64,000 nucleotides of DNA from Lewinellaceae bacterium (GTDB lineage: Bacteria > Bacteroidota > Bacteroidia > Chitinophagales > Saprospiraceae): NCBI GenBank assembly GCA_020636075.1, contig JACJYO010000004.1, positions 186,001-250,000 of the forward strand, written 5' to 3'. This document shows positions 41,744 to 50,734 of this stretch, in pieces. A program made the translations under genes and the position numbers. The notes under the pieces were generated by a model. It was not told the DNA's origin. It searched no databases and saw nothing but the letters and a program-made list of their open reading frames with translations. The number at the start of each line of letters is the position of its first letter. The stretch's first letter is position 1.

Positions 41744-43126
41744 ATGAGAACACTGCGCATTTTCCCACTGCTGCTCCTGGCATTTTCGGGCTTCGCCCAA
41801 AACCAGGATGCTGTGATCAACGTCGATCTGAGCCAACAGGCTCCGGGCGCCATTCCTGAACTGCTGTACGCAGTGAAGGGAACCGGCCGCACCACAGGCC
41901 ACGTGATTACCCTTACCGTACAAAATCCAACCGCCAAGACCTGCACATTTGATTTGCCGGCCTGCTATATCCCGCCTACCGGCAAGTACCAGCCCTATGT
42001 TGTACCCCATCCGGCCGCTATTACGGTTGGCCCGGGCGGTATCGTGGAGGTGCCCCTTCAGGGTTTTTGTACCGACATTCACAGGCCGCCTGTGCCTGTT
42101 GGTGAATCCGTGGTGCCGGTCAGTTCCTGGGTGTTTCCCGACCCTGCTGTGCCTGCTGAAGCTTATTTTGTTGCCGATAGTTCTGCGTGGACACCCATTG
42201 CTCCGAATGCTGTTTCGACGGTTGTGCCCGTCATTCCCGGTACCGACACCCACTGGCCCTATACCCTCGACACCGAAAAAGACCCTGGCGCCACGGCCGG
42301 TATTTTCCTGGACGTCATCAACCGAATCCGGCAGCAATACGACGTCATGCGCGAGCAAAACCTGATCACCACGCCTTTTTCGGGAAATGCAGACAAGGAG
42401 CGCGAGTCGGTCATTCAGCAAACGTTCTGGATTTATACGGCGGCTATCACCGGTACCGGCTACGACAAGGATAATTTTACACAGCAAACCGTCAAACAAT
42501 ACGAAACCTACAGCGGGAAACCTATCAGTGCCGCGCCGCCCGAAACGAAAGAAAAAATGGAGGAAGGCATCGACCAGTTTTGGGGGACCTTCCAGGCTGT
42601 GGGTGTGGAAGCGAAAATCCTTGCCCAACCGGAGGGTGGTAGCAGCCAGCCTGAGCTTTTTAATGAAAAAGACAAAAAGGACGACAAGAAAAAAGCCGAC
42701 GGCAAATGCGCCTGTACCTCTATGGAACTCGACCTGGCACTGAACATCCAAAACAAGGCCGGGAGCATGATTGCCGATGCCGATCGAACCCAAACAGCTA
42801 CTTTCGAAAAAGGCAAAAAAGAAGTAAAACTGAAAAAGATCAAGGCCTCTGCCTCCAACGTTGAGGTGGGTAAAAAGGTCGATTTGACCGTAACACCAAA
42901 ACTGGAATGCACCTGTTCGGAAGAAGGCAGCAAATGTCCGTCGACCGGTTCAACCACCGTAACAATCAAACACAAAAAGGAGGAACTCGACGACAAATTT
43001 ACCATCAGTGCGGTGCCCTATGAAATTGTAGTGACGGTTTCCCGGACCTGTGGAAGCGACGATTGCAAGGAAATTACCTGCACGGTGGAAATCCCGATTT
43101 TGATAGAAAAGGATAAGAAAAAGTGA
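41744..43126 (+). CDS. Secreted protein with TGRTTGH/CTDIHRPPVP domain
   Basis: 460 residues. Signal peptide (MRTLRIFPLLLLAFSGFAQ). It shares an N-terminal architecture with the protein at 57090-59723: GTGRTTGHV near residue 45, GFCTDIHRPPVPVGES near 108, FSGNADKERESVIQQT near 211, and GIDQFWGTFQAVGVEAKIL near 276. The spacing is nearly the same in both. The C-terminal part is different: a Lys-rich linker, then beta-rich sequence with CACTS, CTCSEEGSKCP and CGSDDCKEITC, suggesting disulfides. No sorting domain or catalytic motif is seen. I do not recognise the family. Probably periplasmic or surface-linked; the role is unknown. Confidence 0.85.
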   Translation: MRTLRIFPLLLLAFSGFAQNQDAVINVDLSQQAPGAIPELLYAVKGTGRTTGHVITLTVQNPTAKTCTFDLPACYIPPTGKYQPYVVPHPAAITVGPGGIVEVPLQGFCTDIHRPPVPVGESVVPVSSWVFPDPAVPAEAYFVADSSAWTPIAPNAVSTVVPVIPGTDTHWPYTLDTEKDPGATAGIFLDVINRIRQQYDVMREQNLITTPFSGNADKERESVIQQTFWIYTAAITGTGYDKDNFTQQTVKQYETYSGKPISAAPPETKEKMEEGIDQFWGTFQAVGVEAKILAQPEGGSSQPELFNEKDKKDDKKKADGKCACTSMELDLALNIQNKAGSMIADADRTQTATFEKGKKEVKLKKIKASASNVEVGKKVDLTVTPKLECTCSEEGSKCPSTGSTTVTIKHKKEELDDKFTISAVPYEIVVTVSRTCGSDDCKEITCTVEIPILIEKDKKK

Positions 43127-43229
43127 TTTTGACTGCGTTGTGCGGCAAAAAAAATGTCGGGTAGTTGGGGTTTTGTTAATCCTTTCCAGCCAAATCCCGT
43201 TTAACCAGTAGGAATTTTTGCGCATTGGC

Positions 43230-43237
43230 TACCTTTG
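43230..43237 (+). promoter_or_regulatory. -7 box upstream of aconitase
   Basis: TACCTTTG fits the Bacteroidota -7 consensus. No good TTG lies at the proper distance upstream, so this is a half-supported promoter. The ATG of the aconitase gene is 73 bases downstream. Confidence 0.45.
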
Positions 43238-43310
43238 CGCGCCCCTGTAGCCATATTGTTGGCTAAAAAAACCGTCTTCCGTCAACCATCCATTGTCAAC
43301 CGCACCAACC

Positions 43311-45569
43311 ATGATTTTTGATTTGAAAATGATCCGGGAGTTTTACAAAAACTATCCGGCCCGCGTGGATGCCGCCAAGGCAAAACTCAAACGCCCCCTG
43401 ACCCTTTCCGAAAAAATTCTGTACGCCCACCTGCACGAGGACAGTCCGCTTCAGGAATATAAGCGCGGTTCCGACTACGTGTTTTTCCAGGTCGACCGTG
43501 TAGCCATGCAAGATGCCACCGCGCAAATGGCCTTGCTCCAGTTTATGACTTGCGGCCGCAAAAAAGTGGCTGTGCCGTCCACCGTGCATTGCGATCACCT
43601 GATCACAGCCGAAGTGGGCGCTGAAAAAGATATGGTGGCTGCGTTGGATAAAAACCGCGAAGTATTCGACTTCCTGTCCTCCGTCAGTCAGAAATACGGC
43701 ATCGGCTTTTGGAAACCCGGCGCCGGCATTATCCACCAGATTGTACTCGAAAACTACGCCTTCCCCGGCGCTATGATGATTGGTACCGACTCGCACACGG
43801 TGAATGCCGGTGGTCTGGGAACTATCGCGATCGGGGTTGGTGGTGCGGATGCCGTGGATGCCATGGCCGGTATGGGTTGGGAACTGCAAATGCCCAAACT
43901 CATCGGCGTGCACCTCACCGGCAAACTGCGCGGCTGGGCCTCGCCCAAAGATGTGATCCTGAAAGTTGCCGGCATCCTGACGGTGAAAGGCGGCACGGGC
44001 GCTATTGTGGAGTATTTCGGCAAAGGCGCGCAAAGCCTGAGTGCCACAGGTAAGGGCACCATTTGCAACATGGGTGCCGAGATCGGAGCCACTACCTCTA
44101 CGTTCGGCTACGACAAAAGCATGTTCCGCTACCTCAAAGCCACCGGCCGGAACAAGATTGCCCTGCAATGCAACAAAATTGCTCCCTACCTCAATGGCGA
44201 TCCAGAGTGCTACGAAAATCCCGAGAAATACTTCGATCAGGTGATTGAGATTGACCTCTCGAAACTTGAGCCGCACATCAACGGTCCGTTTACGCCAGAT
44301 TTGGCATGGCCGCTTTCAAAGTTTGCGGCAGCGGTTAAGAAAAATAAATACCCGGTAAAACTCGAAGTCGGTCTCATTGGCTCCTGCACCAACTCCTCCT
44401 ACGAAGACCTGACGCGTGCCGCCTCGGTGGCGCGCCAGGCCAAGGAGAAAAATCTGGAGGTAAAATCTGAATTCACCATCACACCTGGCTCCGAACTGAT
44501 CCGGTTCACGGCGCAGCGCGATGGCTTGCTCAATGAGTTTAAGGAAATTGGTGGTGTCGTGCTGGCCAATGCCTGCGGCCCCTGCATCGGACAATGGGCG
44601 CGCCACATCGACGAGAAAAACCGGGCGAATTCCATCATGACCTCCTTCAACCGGAACTTCACCGGCCGCAACGACGGCAACCCCAACACACATGCATTCG
44701 TGGCTTCACCGGAAATCGTGACGGCATTTGCCATTGCCGGCGACCTGACCTTCAACCCCAAGCGCGGCAAGCTGATCAACCGCAAGGGCGAAGAGGTAAA
44801 ACTCGATCCGCCTAAAGGTATTGAACTGCCTAAGGCTGGTTTTGCGGTGGAAGATGCAGGCTACCAGGCCCCGGCAAAAGGACGCGTAAAAGTGATCGTC
44901 GACAAAAAGTCAGAGCGCCTGCAATTGCTCAAGCCCTTCACGCCGATCACCAACGAAGAGGTGCAAAATATGCGCCTGCTGATCAAAGCGAAAGGCAAGT
45001 GCACCACCGACCATATCTCCATGGCTGGGCCCTGGCTCAAATTCCGTGGCCACCTGGAGAATATTTCCAACAACTGCCTCATTGGCGCCACCAATGCCTA
45101 CAACGACGAGCGCAACAAGGTGTATAACGTTGAGAAAGGCGATTACATGGAAGTGCCGGCTTCGGCACGCTATTACCAGAAAAATGGCATTAGCACGATT
45201 GTTTTTGGCGAAGAAAACTATGGCGAGGGTTCCAGCCGCGAACACGCAGCCATGGAGCCGCGCTACCTCGGCGTGAAAGCCGTAGTCGTCAAATCCTTCG
45301 CCCGTATTCACCAGACCAACCTGAAAAAACAGGGTATGCTGGCGCTGACCTTTGCCAATCCGGCCGACTACGACAAGATCCGGCAAGACGACAAAGTGTC
45401 GATCCTCGGGTTCGACAAGTTTGCCCCGGGCAAAGCGCTGCAAATCCGCCTGGATCATGCGGACGGCTCCTCGGAAACCTTCGATGTGAACCACACCTAC
45501 AACCAGGCACAGATCGACTGGGTGAAGGCGGGTTCGGCGTTGAACAAGATCCGGGAATCGTTGAAGTAA
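43311..45569 (+). CDS. acnA: Aconitate hydratase
   Basis: 752 residues from ATG 43311 (MIFDLKMIREFYKNYPARVD), the usual start for the mitochondrial-type enzyme; an upstream non-ATG extension is not needed. It turns citrate into isocitrate in the TCA cycle. The three [4Fe-4S] cluster Cys residues are in GSCTNSSYED near 44385 and ANACGPCIGQW near 44575. Other signatures are IGTDSHTVNAGGLG, FTPDLAWPLS, FNRNFTGRNDGNPNTHAFVAS, and in the swivel domain GPWLKFRGHLENIS and FGEENYGEGSSREHAAMEPR. Length and order fit the family. It is a single transcription unit; a hairpin pair follows its stop. Confidence 0.96.
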   Translation: MIFDLKMIREFYKNYPARVDAAKAKLKRPLTLSEKILYAHLHEDSPLQEYKRGSDYVFFQVDRVAMQDATAQMALLQFMTCGRKKVAVPSTVHCDHLITAEVGAEKDMVAALDKNREVFDFLSSVSQKYGIGFWKPGAGIIHQIVLENYAFPGAMMIGTDSHTVNAGGLGTIAIGVGGADAVDAMAGMGWELQMPKLIGVHLTGKLRGWASPKDVILKVAGILTVKGGTGAIVEYFGKGAQSLSATGKGTICNMGAEIGATTSTFGYDKSMFRYLKATGRNKIALQCNKIAPYLNGDPECYENPEKYFDQVIEIDLSKLEPHINGPFTPDLAWPLSKFAAAVKKNKYPVKLEVGLIGSCTNSSYEDLTRAASVARQAKEKNLEVKSEFTITPGSELIRFTAQRDGLLNEFKEIGGVVLANACGPCIGQWARHIDEKNRANSIMTSFNRNFTGRNDGNPNTHAFVASPEIVTAFAIAGDLTFNPKRGKLINRKGEEVKLDPPKGIELPKAGFAVEDAGYQAPAKGRVKVIVDKKSERLQLLKPFTPITNEEVQNMRLLIKAKGKCTTDHISMAGPWLKFRGHLENISNNCLIGATNAYNDERNKVYNVEKGDYMEVPASARYYQKNGISTIVFGEENYGEGSSREHAAMEPRYLGVKAVVVKSFARIHQTNLKKQGMLALTFANPADYDKIRQDDKVSILGFDKFAPGKALQIRLDHADGSSETFDVNHTYNQAQIDWVKAGSALNKIRESLK

Positions 45570-45642
45570 CGCGAACCTCCGGTTCGCGGCAGATTGAAAA
45601 TCTGCTTTTATATAAAAATTGCGAACCAGCGGTTCGCGTTAC
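45566..45642. repeat. Paired hairpins forming a larger inverted repeat
   Basis: Hairpin one is CGCGAACC-TCC-GGTTCGCG (45570-45588), hairpin two GCGAACC-AGC-GGTTCGC (45621-45637). The outer flanks GTAACGCGAACC and GGTTCGCGTTAC (45566-45577, 45631-45642) pair with each other, and a small stem GCAGATT/AATCTGC lies in the middle. It begins in the last codons of the aconitase gene and could act as its terminator, though it lacks a T-run. Confidence 0.85.
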
Positions 45643-45694
45643 GGCTGCCTGAGTTTCGTGCTCAGGCAGCCGTTTTTCAATTTTCAGTTTCAGT

Positions 45695-45702
45695 TACCTT
45701 TG
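45695..45702 (+). promoter_or_regulatory. -7 box close to the start codon
   Basis: TACCTTTG ends seven bases in front of the ATG at 45710. With the usual spacing the transcript would begin at or one or two bases before the ATG. The -33 element is poor (a T-run, no TTG). Confidence 0.5.
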
Positions 45703-45709
45703 TCAAATC

Positions 45710-48142
45710 ATGCAAAGAATCCTGCTCCTCTGCCTGTTCCTGGGCACCATATCGTCTGCCTGTAATCAGCAAACCCAAACTCCACCCGAAGAAAAACAGC
45801 CCAACGACTACCTCTACCAACAACGCGCTTTCCCATACGGAACCGTGCCTTCCGAGGCGTATTACTCTGCCGTCGAATGGGCGCAAAGCCAGGCCCAGCA
45901 GCGCAACGATCAGCAATGGGAACTTGCCGGTCCGGCCAACGTAGGTGGTCGCATCACCGACATCGCTATGCATCCTTCAGACCTGCAGACGATTTATGTG
46001 GCCTCCGCCTCGGGTGGTGTTTGGAAATCGGCGGATGCCGGCCAAAGCTGGTTTTCGATTACCGACAATTTGCCCAGCCTGTCCATCGGCGATATTGCCA
46101 TCGATCCTTCCGACAAAAACACGCTGTATTGCGGTACCGGAGAACCCAATGGCGGCGGCGGCTCTGTGACGTACGATGGCCGGGGTTTGTTCAAAAGCAA
46201 TGATGGTGGCGCCAACTGGAGCGCGCTGGGACTTGAGAACACCGGCAGCATTGGCCGGATTGAGGTTGATCCGGAAAACCCGGAACGCATTTTCGTTGCT
46301 GCGATGGGCCATTTGTTTGAAAATAATTCCGAGCGCGGGCTCTTCCGCAGTGAAGACGGTGGCGCTACTTGGACGCGACAACTGTTCATCAACGATTCCA
46401 CGGGTGTGATCGATCTGGCTATTCATCCGCTGGACCCCGATACGCTGTTTGCCGTTGCCTGGGAGCGTGTGCGCCGACCGGCTTTTCGTCGGTATGGCGG
46501 ACCGGGTTGCGGCATTTACCGGAGTACAAATGGCGGTGATAGTTGGGTTAAAATTGCGGGCGGATTTCCACAGAACAATGTCGGGCGTATCGGCATTGCA
46601 CTGGCGCCGGGCAACCCGGATGTTTTGTACGCCACGGTAGCGGACGAAACCGGCTATTTCAAAAACACGTACAAAAGTCTGGATTTGGGAGACAGCTGGA
46701 CGCCCATGTCCGGCCAGTCGAACCCCAACTATTCCAGCTACGGCTGGTGGTTCGGCCAAATTCGGGTACACCCAACGGATGCCAAACGGGTGTACAACTT
46801 CGGCATTGATTTGCGCGCTTCCAATAACGGCGGCAGTTCCTGGTACGACCTGGGTGGGTCAATGCACGTAGACCACCATGCGTTGTACATCCATCCGGTC
46901 AACCCCGATTTTATGGTGGAAGGTAACGACGGCGGTGTTTATATTTCTCAAAATGGCGGCCTCAGTTGGTCATTCCGGTCCATCCCGGTTACTCAGTTTT
47001 ATACTTCTGAAATTGATTTTCAAAAACCCGAGCGCCTTTACGGCGGCGCACAGGACAACGGTACCTGGCGGGCCACCGATCCGAATCCTGATATTTGGGA
47101 GCACATCTACGGCGGCGACGGTTTTGTCACACTGGTTAACCCAACCAATTCGGCCATCTGGTACGCCGAATACCAGTACGGCGGCTTCGGCGGCTCAAAC
47201 GGCGCTACCCGGCCGCCGTTCACCCGGGCAAATTGGAATGCCCCCTATGTGTTTGATCCAAACAATCCGGATATCCTGTATTTCGGTGGCGAAAGTTTGT
47301 TCAAATCGGTGGATCGCGGACTGACTTGGACGTACTTCAGCGGTGAGATGACAACGTCATCTGGTTCGAACGGGGTGGTTTATGGTACGATCAGCGCCAT
47401 AGCAATTTCACCTGTTGATGGCGGTGTAGTCTGGGTCGGTACTGACGACGGAAAAGTGTGGATGACCCCGAACGGCGGTAATATTTGGAAAATAGTTTCC
47501 GCTGCTTTGCCCAGGCGTTGGGTTACACGGGTGGTTGCCGATCCCGCTGATCCTGCGGCTGCCTGGGTGTGCCTCTCGGGTTACAAACATGGCGATGCGA
47601 TGGCGCATATTTACCGCACGGCGGATGCCGGCCAAAGCTGGACGCCCGTTTCCGGCAACCTGCCGGATATACCGGTTAACGATCTTATCCTGGATCCGTT
47701 GGCGCCAGGTACACTTATCGCTGCTACCGATGCCGGGGTGTTCATTTCATATGATAATGGAGCGAACTGGACAGTGCTGGGTGCTGGTCTGCCCAATGTG
47801 CCGGTGCTCGATCTGACTTTGCATGCGCCTACCCGCGCTCTGGTGGCTGCTACCTTTGGGCGCTCGATGTTTCGCACCTATCTGCCTTTGCCGGTAGGTA
47901 CGAACAACCCGAAAACGGAGCCGTTGTTTGCTGTTTTTCCGAACCCGGCACGAGATGTACTGCACCTGCAGGCAGTACAGGCCGGCATATTTCAGGTGTT
48001 TGACTTGTCGGGGAAACTGATTTTTTCAAAAAAAATGACCGGGCAGGAGGGGAGAATTGAAATCAATGTTGCAAACTGGCCTGCCGGAGTGTATTTGTTT
48101 TTATTAAACGGCCAAAGCCGGAAAGTGGCGATAATGCGGTAG
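45710..48142 (+). CDS. BNR/VPS10-like beta-propeller protein with T9SS sorting domain
   Basis: 810 residues. N-terminal export signal ending at Cys (LFLGTISSACNQQ), which may be a weak lipobox. The body consists of repeated SxDxGxxW (Asp-box) units such as SADAGQSWFS, SNDGGANWSA, SEDGGATWTR, STNGGDSWVK, SQNGGLSWSF and SYDNGANWTV. They build one or two propellers like those of sortilin/VPS10 and xyloglucanase-type proteins. The end (FAVFPNPARDVLHLQAVQAG, YLFLLNGQSRKVAIM) is a type A T9SS sorting domain. It should be at the cell surface. Whether it binds or cleaves is unclear, since no catalytic Asp pair can be assigned. It is a single gene, downstream of aconitase. Confidence 0.9.
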   Translation: MQRILLLCLFLGTISSACNQQTQTPPEEKQPNDYLYQQRAFPYGTVPSEAYYSAVEWAQSQAQQRNDQQWELAGPANVGGRITDIAMHPSDLQTIYVASASGGVWKSADAGQSWFSITDNLPSLSIGDIAIDPSDKNTLYCGTGEPNGGGGSVTYDGRGLFKSNDGGANWSALGLENTGSIGRIEVDPENPERIFVAAMGHLFENNSERGLFRSEDGGATWTRQLFINDSTGVIDLAIHPLDPDTLFAVAWERVRRPAFRRYGGPGCGIYRSTNGGDSWVKIAGGFPQNNVGRIGIALAPGNPDVLYATVADETGYFKNTYKSLDLGDSWTPMSGQSNPNYSSYGWWFGQIRVHPTDAKRVYNFGIDLRASNNGGSSWYDLGGSMHVDHHALYIHPVNPDFMVEGNDGGVYISQNGGLSWSFRSIPVTQFYTSEIDFQKPERLYGGAQDNGTWRATDPNPDIWEHIYGGDGFVTLVNPTNSAIWYAEYQYGGFGGSNGATRPPFTRANWNAPYVFDPNNPDILYFGGESLFKSVDRGLTWTYFSGEMTTSSGSNGVVYGTISAIAISPVDGGVVWVGTDDGKVWMTPNGGNIWKIVSAALPRRWVTRVVADPADPAAAWVCLSGYKHGDAMAHIYRTADAGQSWTPVSGNLPDIPVNDLILDPLAPGTLIAATDAGVFISYDNGANWTVLGAGLPNVPVLDLTLHAPTRALVAATFGRSMFRTYLPLPVGTNNPKTEPLFAVFPNPARDVLHLQAVQAGIFQVFDLSGKLIFSKKMTGQEGRIEINVANWPAGVYLFLLNGQSRKVAIMR

Positions 48143-48201
48143 CAGCCGCCTTTTTCGGTCAACTTTCTGCCTTCATCAGATGTTAAACTGGGAGGTAGTC
48201 G

Positions 48202-48209
48202 TACTTTTG
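48202..48209 (+). promoter_or_regulatory. -7 box upstream of the Fur-family gene
   Basis: TACTTTTG matches the Bacteroidota -7 consensus. No clear TTG is found at the expected distance. The leader would be about 65 bases and contains a hairpin. Confidence 0.5.
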
Positions 48210-48257
48210 CCGGTGTGAGGAGGCTGGGGAGAAAGTGCTTTTTTGTTTAATTTTTTT

Positions 48258-48274
48258 ACGAACCGGAGGTTCGT
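48258..48274 (+). repeat. Hairpin in the leader of the Fur-family gene
   Basis: ACGAACC-GGA-GGTTCGT folds into a perfect seven-pair stem with three-base loop. The sequence GGAGG (48265-48269), ten bases before the ATG, lies in its loop and 3' arm. It has the same GAACC/GGTTC core as the hairpins after aconitase. Confidence 0.7.
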
Positions 48275-48279
48275 TTTAC

Positions 48280-48807
48280 ATGCCCATTCAACGCAACGAA
48301 CAAGATATCATCCAGGAAGTCCTGAATATTTTTTCCACACATCTGGAAAAAAACAACCTGCGGAAAACACCGGAGCGCTTCGCTATTTTGGAGGAAATTT
48401 ATAAACGTACCGACCACTTCGATGCCGAAGCGCTATACATCCACATGAAAAACCGGAATTACCGTGTTAGCCGCGCTACGGTGTACAATACCCTGGAACT
48501 GCTTACCACTTGCGACCTGGTTAAAAAGCACCAGTTTGGGAAAAACCTTGCCCAGTATGAAAAATCATACGGCTACAAACAGCATGATCACGCGATTTGC
48601 GTCAACTGCGGAAAAGTGGTGGAGTTTTGCGACCCCAGGGTGCAGCAAATCAAGGACATGGTCGGCGAGCTCCTGAATTTTCAAATTACCCACCACTCGC
48701 TCAACCTGTATGGCATTTGCGGCAGCTGCCAAAACGAAATCAAGTTCGGGATTGTGCGCAAACAACCCTCAAAGACGGTGGAGGATGAACCCGGGTGGGG
48801 GGATTGA
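48280..48807 (+). CDS. Fur-family transcription regulator
   Basis: 175 residues from ATG 48280. Winged-helix part: LEKNNLRKTPERFAILEEIY and NYRVSRATVYNTLELLTTCD. Dimerisation part: HDHAICVNCGKVVEFCD with the first CxxC pair, ITHHSLNLYGICGSCQNEIK with His ligands and the second CxxC. These are the structural zinc site and metal-sensing residues of the Fur/Zur/PerR family. Which metal or signal it senses cannot be told from sequence alone. The region upstream has a -7 box and a hairpin in the leader. A repeat follows directly after the stop. Confidence 0.94.
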   Translation: MPIQRNEQDIIQEVLNIFSTHLEKNNLRKTPERFAILEEIYKRTDHFDAEALYIHMKNRNYRVSRATVYNTLELLTTCDLVKKHQFGKNLAQYEKSYGYKQHDHAICVNCGKVVEFCDPRVQQIKDMVGELLNFQITHHSLNLYGICGSCQNEIKFGIVRKQPSKTVEDEPGWGD

Positions 48808-48810
48808 GTC

Positions 48811-48938
48811 CGGATTGCGGATTGCAGAGTGGTTCACCTTTCTGCAAAATGAAAAATCTGTTCCAATTCGAATATGTTGGCAAAAGTTAACATGCACCAC
48901 CCTACGGAAAGGTGAACCACTCCGCACTCCGTAATCCG
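48811..48938. repeat. Long inverted repeat between convergent fur and pyk genes
   Basis: Arms of 30 bases (48811-48840 and 48909-48938) match with about three mismatches. Both start from the GGATTGC heptads also seen around the S23 gene at 10.7 kb, then share GGTTCACCTT. It lies between convergent genes, eight bases from the pyk stop, and may work as a two-way terminator. Confidence 0.88.
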
Positions 48939-48946
48939 AAATAGAA

Positions 48947-50386
48947 TCACTCGACTACCGTAACTTTCAATGTATTGGTCAAACTGCGTTTGTGCATGGG
49001 CATGGAGGCCGTATTGATCACGATGTCGCTTTCTTTTACAAATCCACTGTTTTTGAGAATGTTCAAACAGTCTTCCATCGTTTCATCGGTGGAGGTGAAA
49101 CGGTCGTAAAAGAAACATTGCACGCCCCAAAGCAGGTTGAGTGTATTGAGGATATGGCGCTTGTCGCTGAAGATAAATATGCGGGCATGTGGGCGGAAGC
49201 TGCTCATCTTAAAGGCCGTATAGCCTGAAACGGTAAGGCCAACGATGCCGATGGCGCCAATTTCTTCAGCCACCCGACAAGCATTGAAGCAGATCACGTC
49301 GTTTTGGAAAGTGCGGGCGCGGTTGACAGCTTTGGGGCGCTTTACTTCAATTTGCGGCCAGTAGTGCTTTTCCGCTTCTTCGATAATGCTGGTCATTGCT
49401 TTTACCACCAGGTGCGGATGTTTGCCTACCGAAGTTTCCCCGCTCAACATAACGGCGTCGGTACCATCGAGTACGGCGTTGGCCACGTCGGTAATCTCGG
49501 CGCGCGTAGGGGAGGGGTTTTCGATCATGCTGTCCATCAACTGGGTGGCTACAATTACCGGGCGGGAAAATTGCATGCACATCTGGATAATTTCCTTCTG
49601 GGTGATCGGTAGCCGTTCCATGGGCATTTCCACCCCAAGGTCACCCCGGGCGATCATAATACCGTTGGCCGCTTTGACGATCCTGCGGATATTTTTTACA
49701 GCCTCCGGCTTTTCAATCTTTGCCATAACCTTGGCAGAGTGCCCGCTTGCTGCGACGCGACTCTTAAGGTCATCGACATCTTCTTTGGAGCGCACGAACG
49801 ACAAGGCAATCCAGTTGACCGGCTGGGTGAGGATAAAATCAAGGTCTTCCAGATCTTTTTCGGTCAGCGATGGCAATTTGATATTGGTGTCAGGCAGGTT
49901 TACCCCTTTGTTGCTGGTCAGCAGGCCGCCATGCACACATTTTAACCTGACCTGGTCTTTTTTATTTGTCTCAAGCACCTCGAACACCAACTTGCCATCA
50001 TCCATCAGGATGCGTTCGCCCACTTCGCAGTCTTCGGCAAACTGTTCATACGACATGTAAATTTTCTCCCGGGTACCCAGCACCTTTTCGTTGACCAGGG
50101 TAATCACGTCGTCAGTTTTGAGTGCAAGGCCGCCATCCTGAATTTTGCCTACGCGAAGCTTAGGGCCCTGTAAATCGGCCAAAATCCCGATATAAGTATT
50201 GTACTCCGCATTTATTGATCGGATGTGCTGGATTACTTCAAGATGATCGGCATGTGTGCCGTGGCTGAAATTGAGTCGAAAAACATCGACGCCGGCCTTA
50301 ACCAGTTCAAGCAGTTTGTCGTACGAACTGCAAGCTGGGCCCACAGTGGCTACAATTTTGGTGTTTTGACCGCCGTCTTTGCGCAT
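48947..50386 (-). CDS. pyk: Pyruvate kinase
   Basis: 479 residues from ATG 50386 (MRKDGGQNTKIVATVGPACS); an ATG at 50434 in the same frame is an alternative. It makes pyruvate and ATP from phosphoenolpyruvate and ADP, the last step of glycolysis. Motifs: VFRLNFSHGTHADH, DLQGPKLRVG, NLPDTNIKLPSLTEKD, AKIEKPEAVKNI, the active-site block GIMIARGDLGVEMPMERLP, ATQLMDSMIENPSPTRAEI and DAVMLSGETSVGKHP. The C-terminal domain is present and ends in LKVTVVE. Normal length for the family. Single gene with its own promoter. Confidence 0.96.
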   Translation of the reverse strand: MRKDGGQNTKIVATVGPACSSYDKLLELVKAGVDVFRLNFSHGTHADHLEVIQHIRSINAEYNTYIGILADLQGPKLRVGKIQDGGLALKTDDVITLVNEKVLGTREKIYMSYEQFAEDCEVGERILMDDGKLVFEVLETNKKDQVRLKCVHGGLLTSNKGVNLPDTNIKLPSLTEKDLEDLDFILTQPVNWIALSFVRSKEDVDDLKSRVAASGHSAKVMAKIEKPEAVKNIRRIVKAANGIMIARGDLGVEMPMERLPITQKEIIQMCMQFSRPVIVATQLMDSMIENPSPTRAEITDVANAVLDGTDAVMLSGETSVGKHPHLVVKAMTSIIEEAEKHYWPQIEVKRPKAVNRARTFQNDVICFNACRVAEEIGAIGIVGLTVSGYTAFKMSSFRPHARIFIFSDKRHILNTLNLLWGVQCFFYDRFTSTDETMEDCLNILKNSGFVKESDIVINTASMPMHKRSLTNTLKVTVVE

Positions 50387-50480
50387 GGTCGATCTGTTTT
50401 TTATAAGTAAGTTGTCCGTTTCGGTATAAGTCATCGTTGTCTACTTTTTAAGTGTAGAATCTACAATAAGAAAAGTGATA

Positions 50481-50511
50481 CAAAAGTATCACCATTCAGA
50501 CGATGGAACAA
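50481..50511 (-). promoter_or_regulatory. Promoter of pyruvate kinase
   Basis: On the minus strand, TTG (50511-50509) and TACTTTTG (50488-50481) are 20 bases apart, a very good match to the Bacteroidota consensus. The leader to ATG 50434 is about 40 bases and to ATG 50386 about 88. The remaining 220 bases up to acpP are A+T-rich and should hold the acpP promoter, which I could not place. Confidence 0.75.
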
Positions 50512-50734
50512 CGATGAAGCTTCAGTTTTTTGGCAATCAGGCAAGAATTGTCCTCAATTTTACACTATCAAAGGCGATAGTTACAAATTGACTAAGTGTA
50601 CATAATACAAAAAAACGATTTGTGTTTGAGGGAAGGTACGTTAAAATTTCAGGGATAAAAATTTTTTTAAAAACAGGGATAGCCGTTTCTTTGCCCCTCG
50701 AAAAAACATCTTTTTCACTTAAAGTTTAAAAAAC

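Noticed and set aside
41687..42793. 368-residue minus-strand frame opposite the 460-residue secreted protein
   Set aside because: The plus-strand product has a signal peptide and motifs shared with a paralogue; the minus frame has neither.
43296..44276. 326-residue minus-strand frame opposite aconitase
   Set aside because: Shadow of the well-supported aconitase gene.
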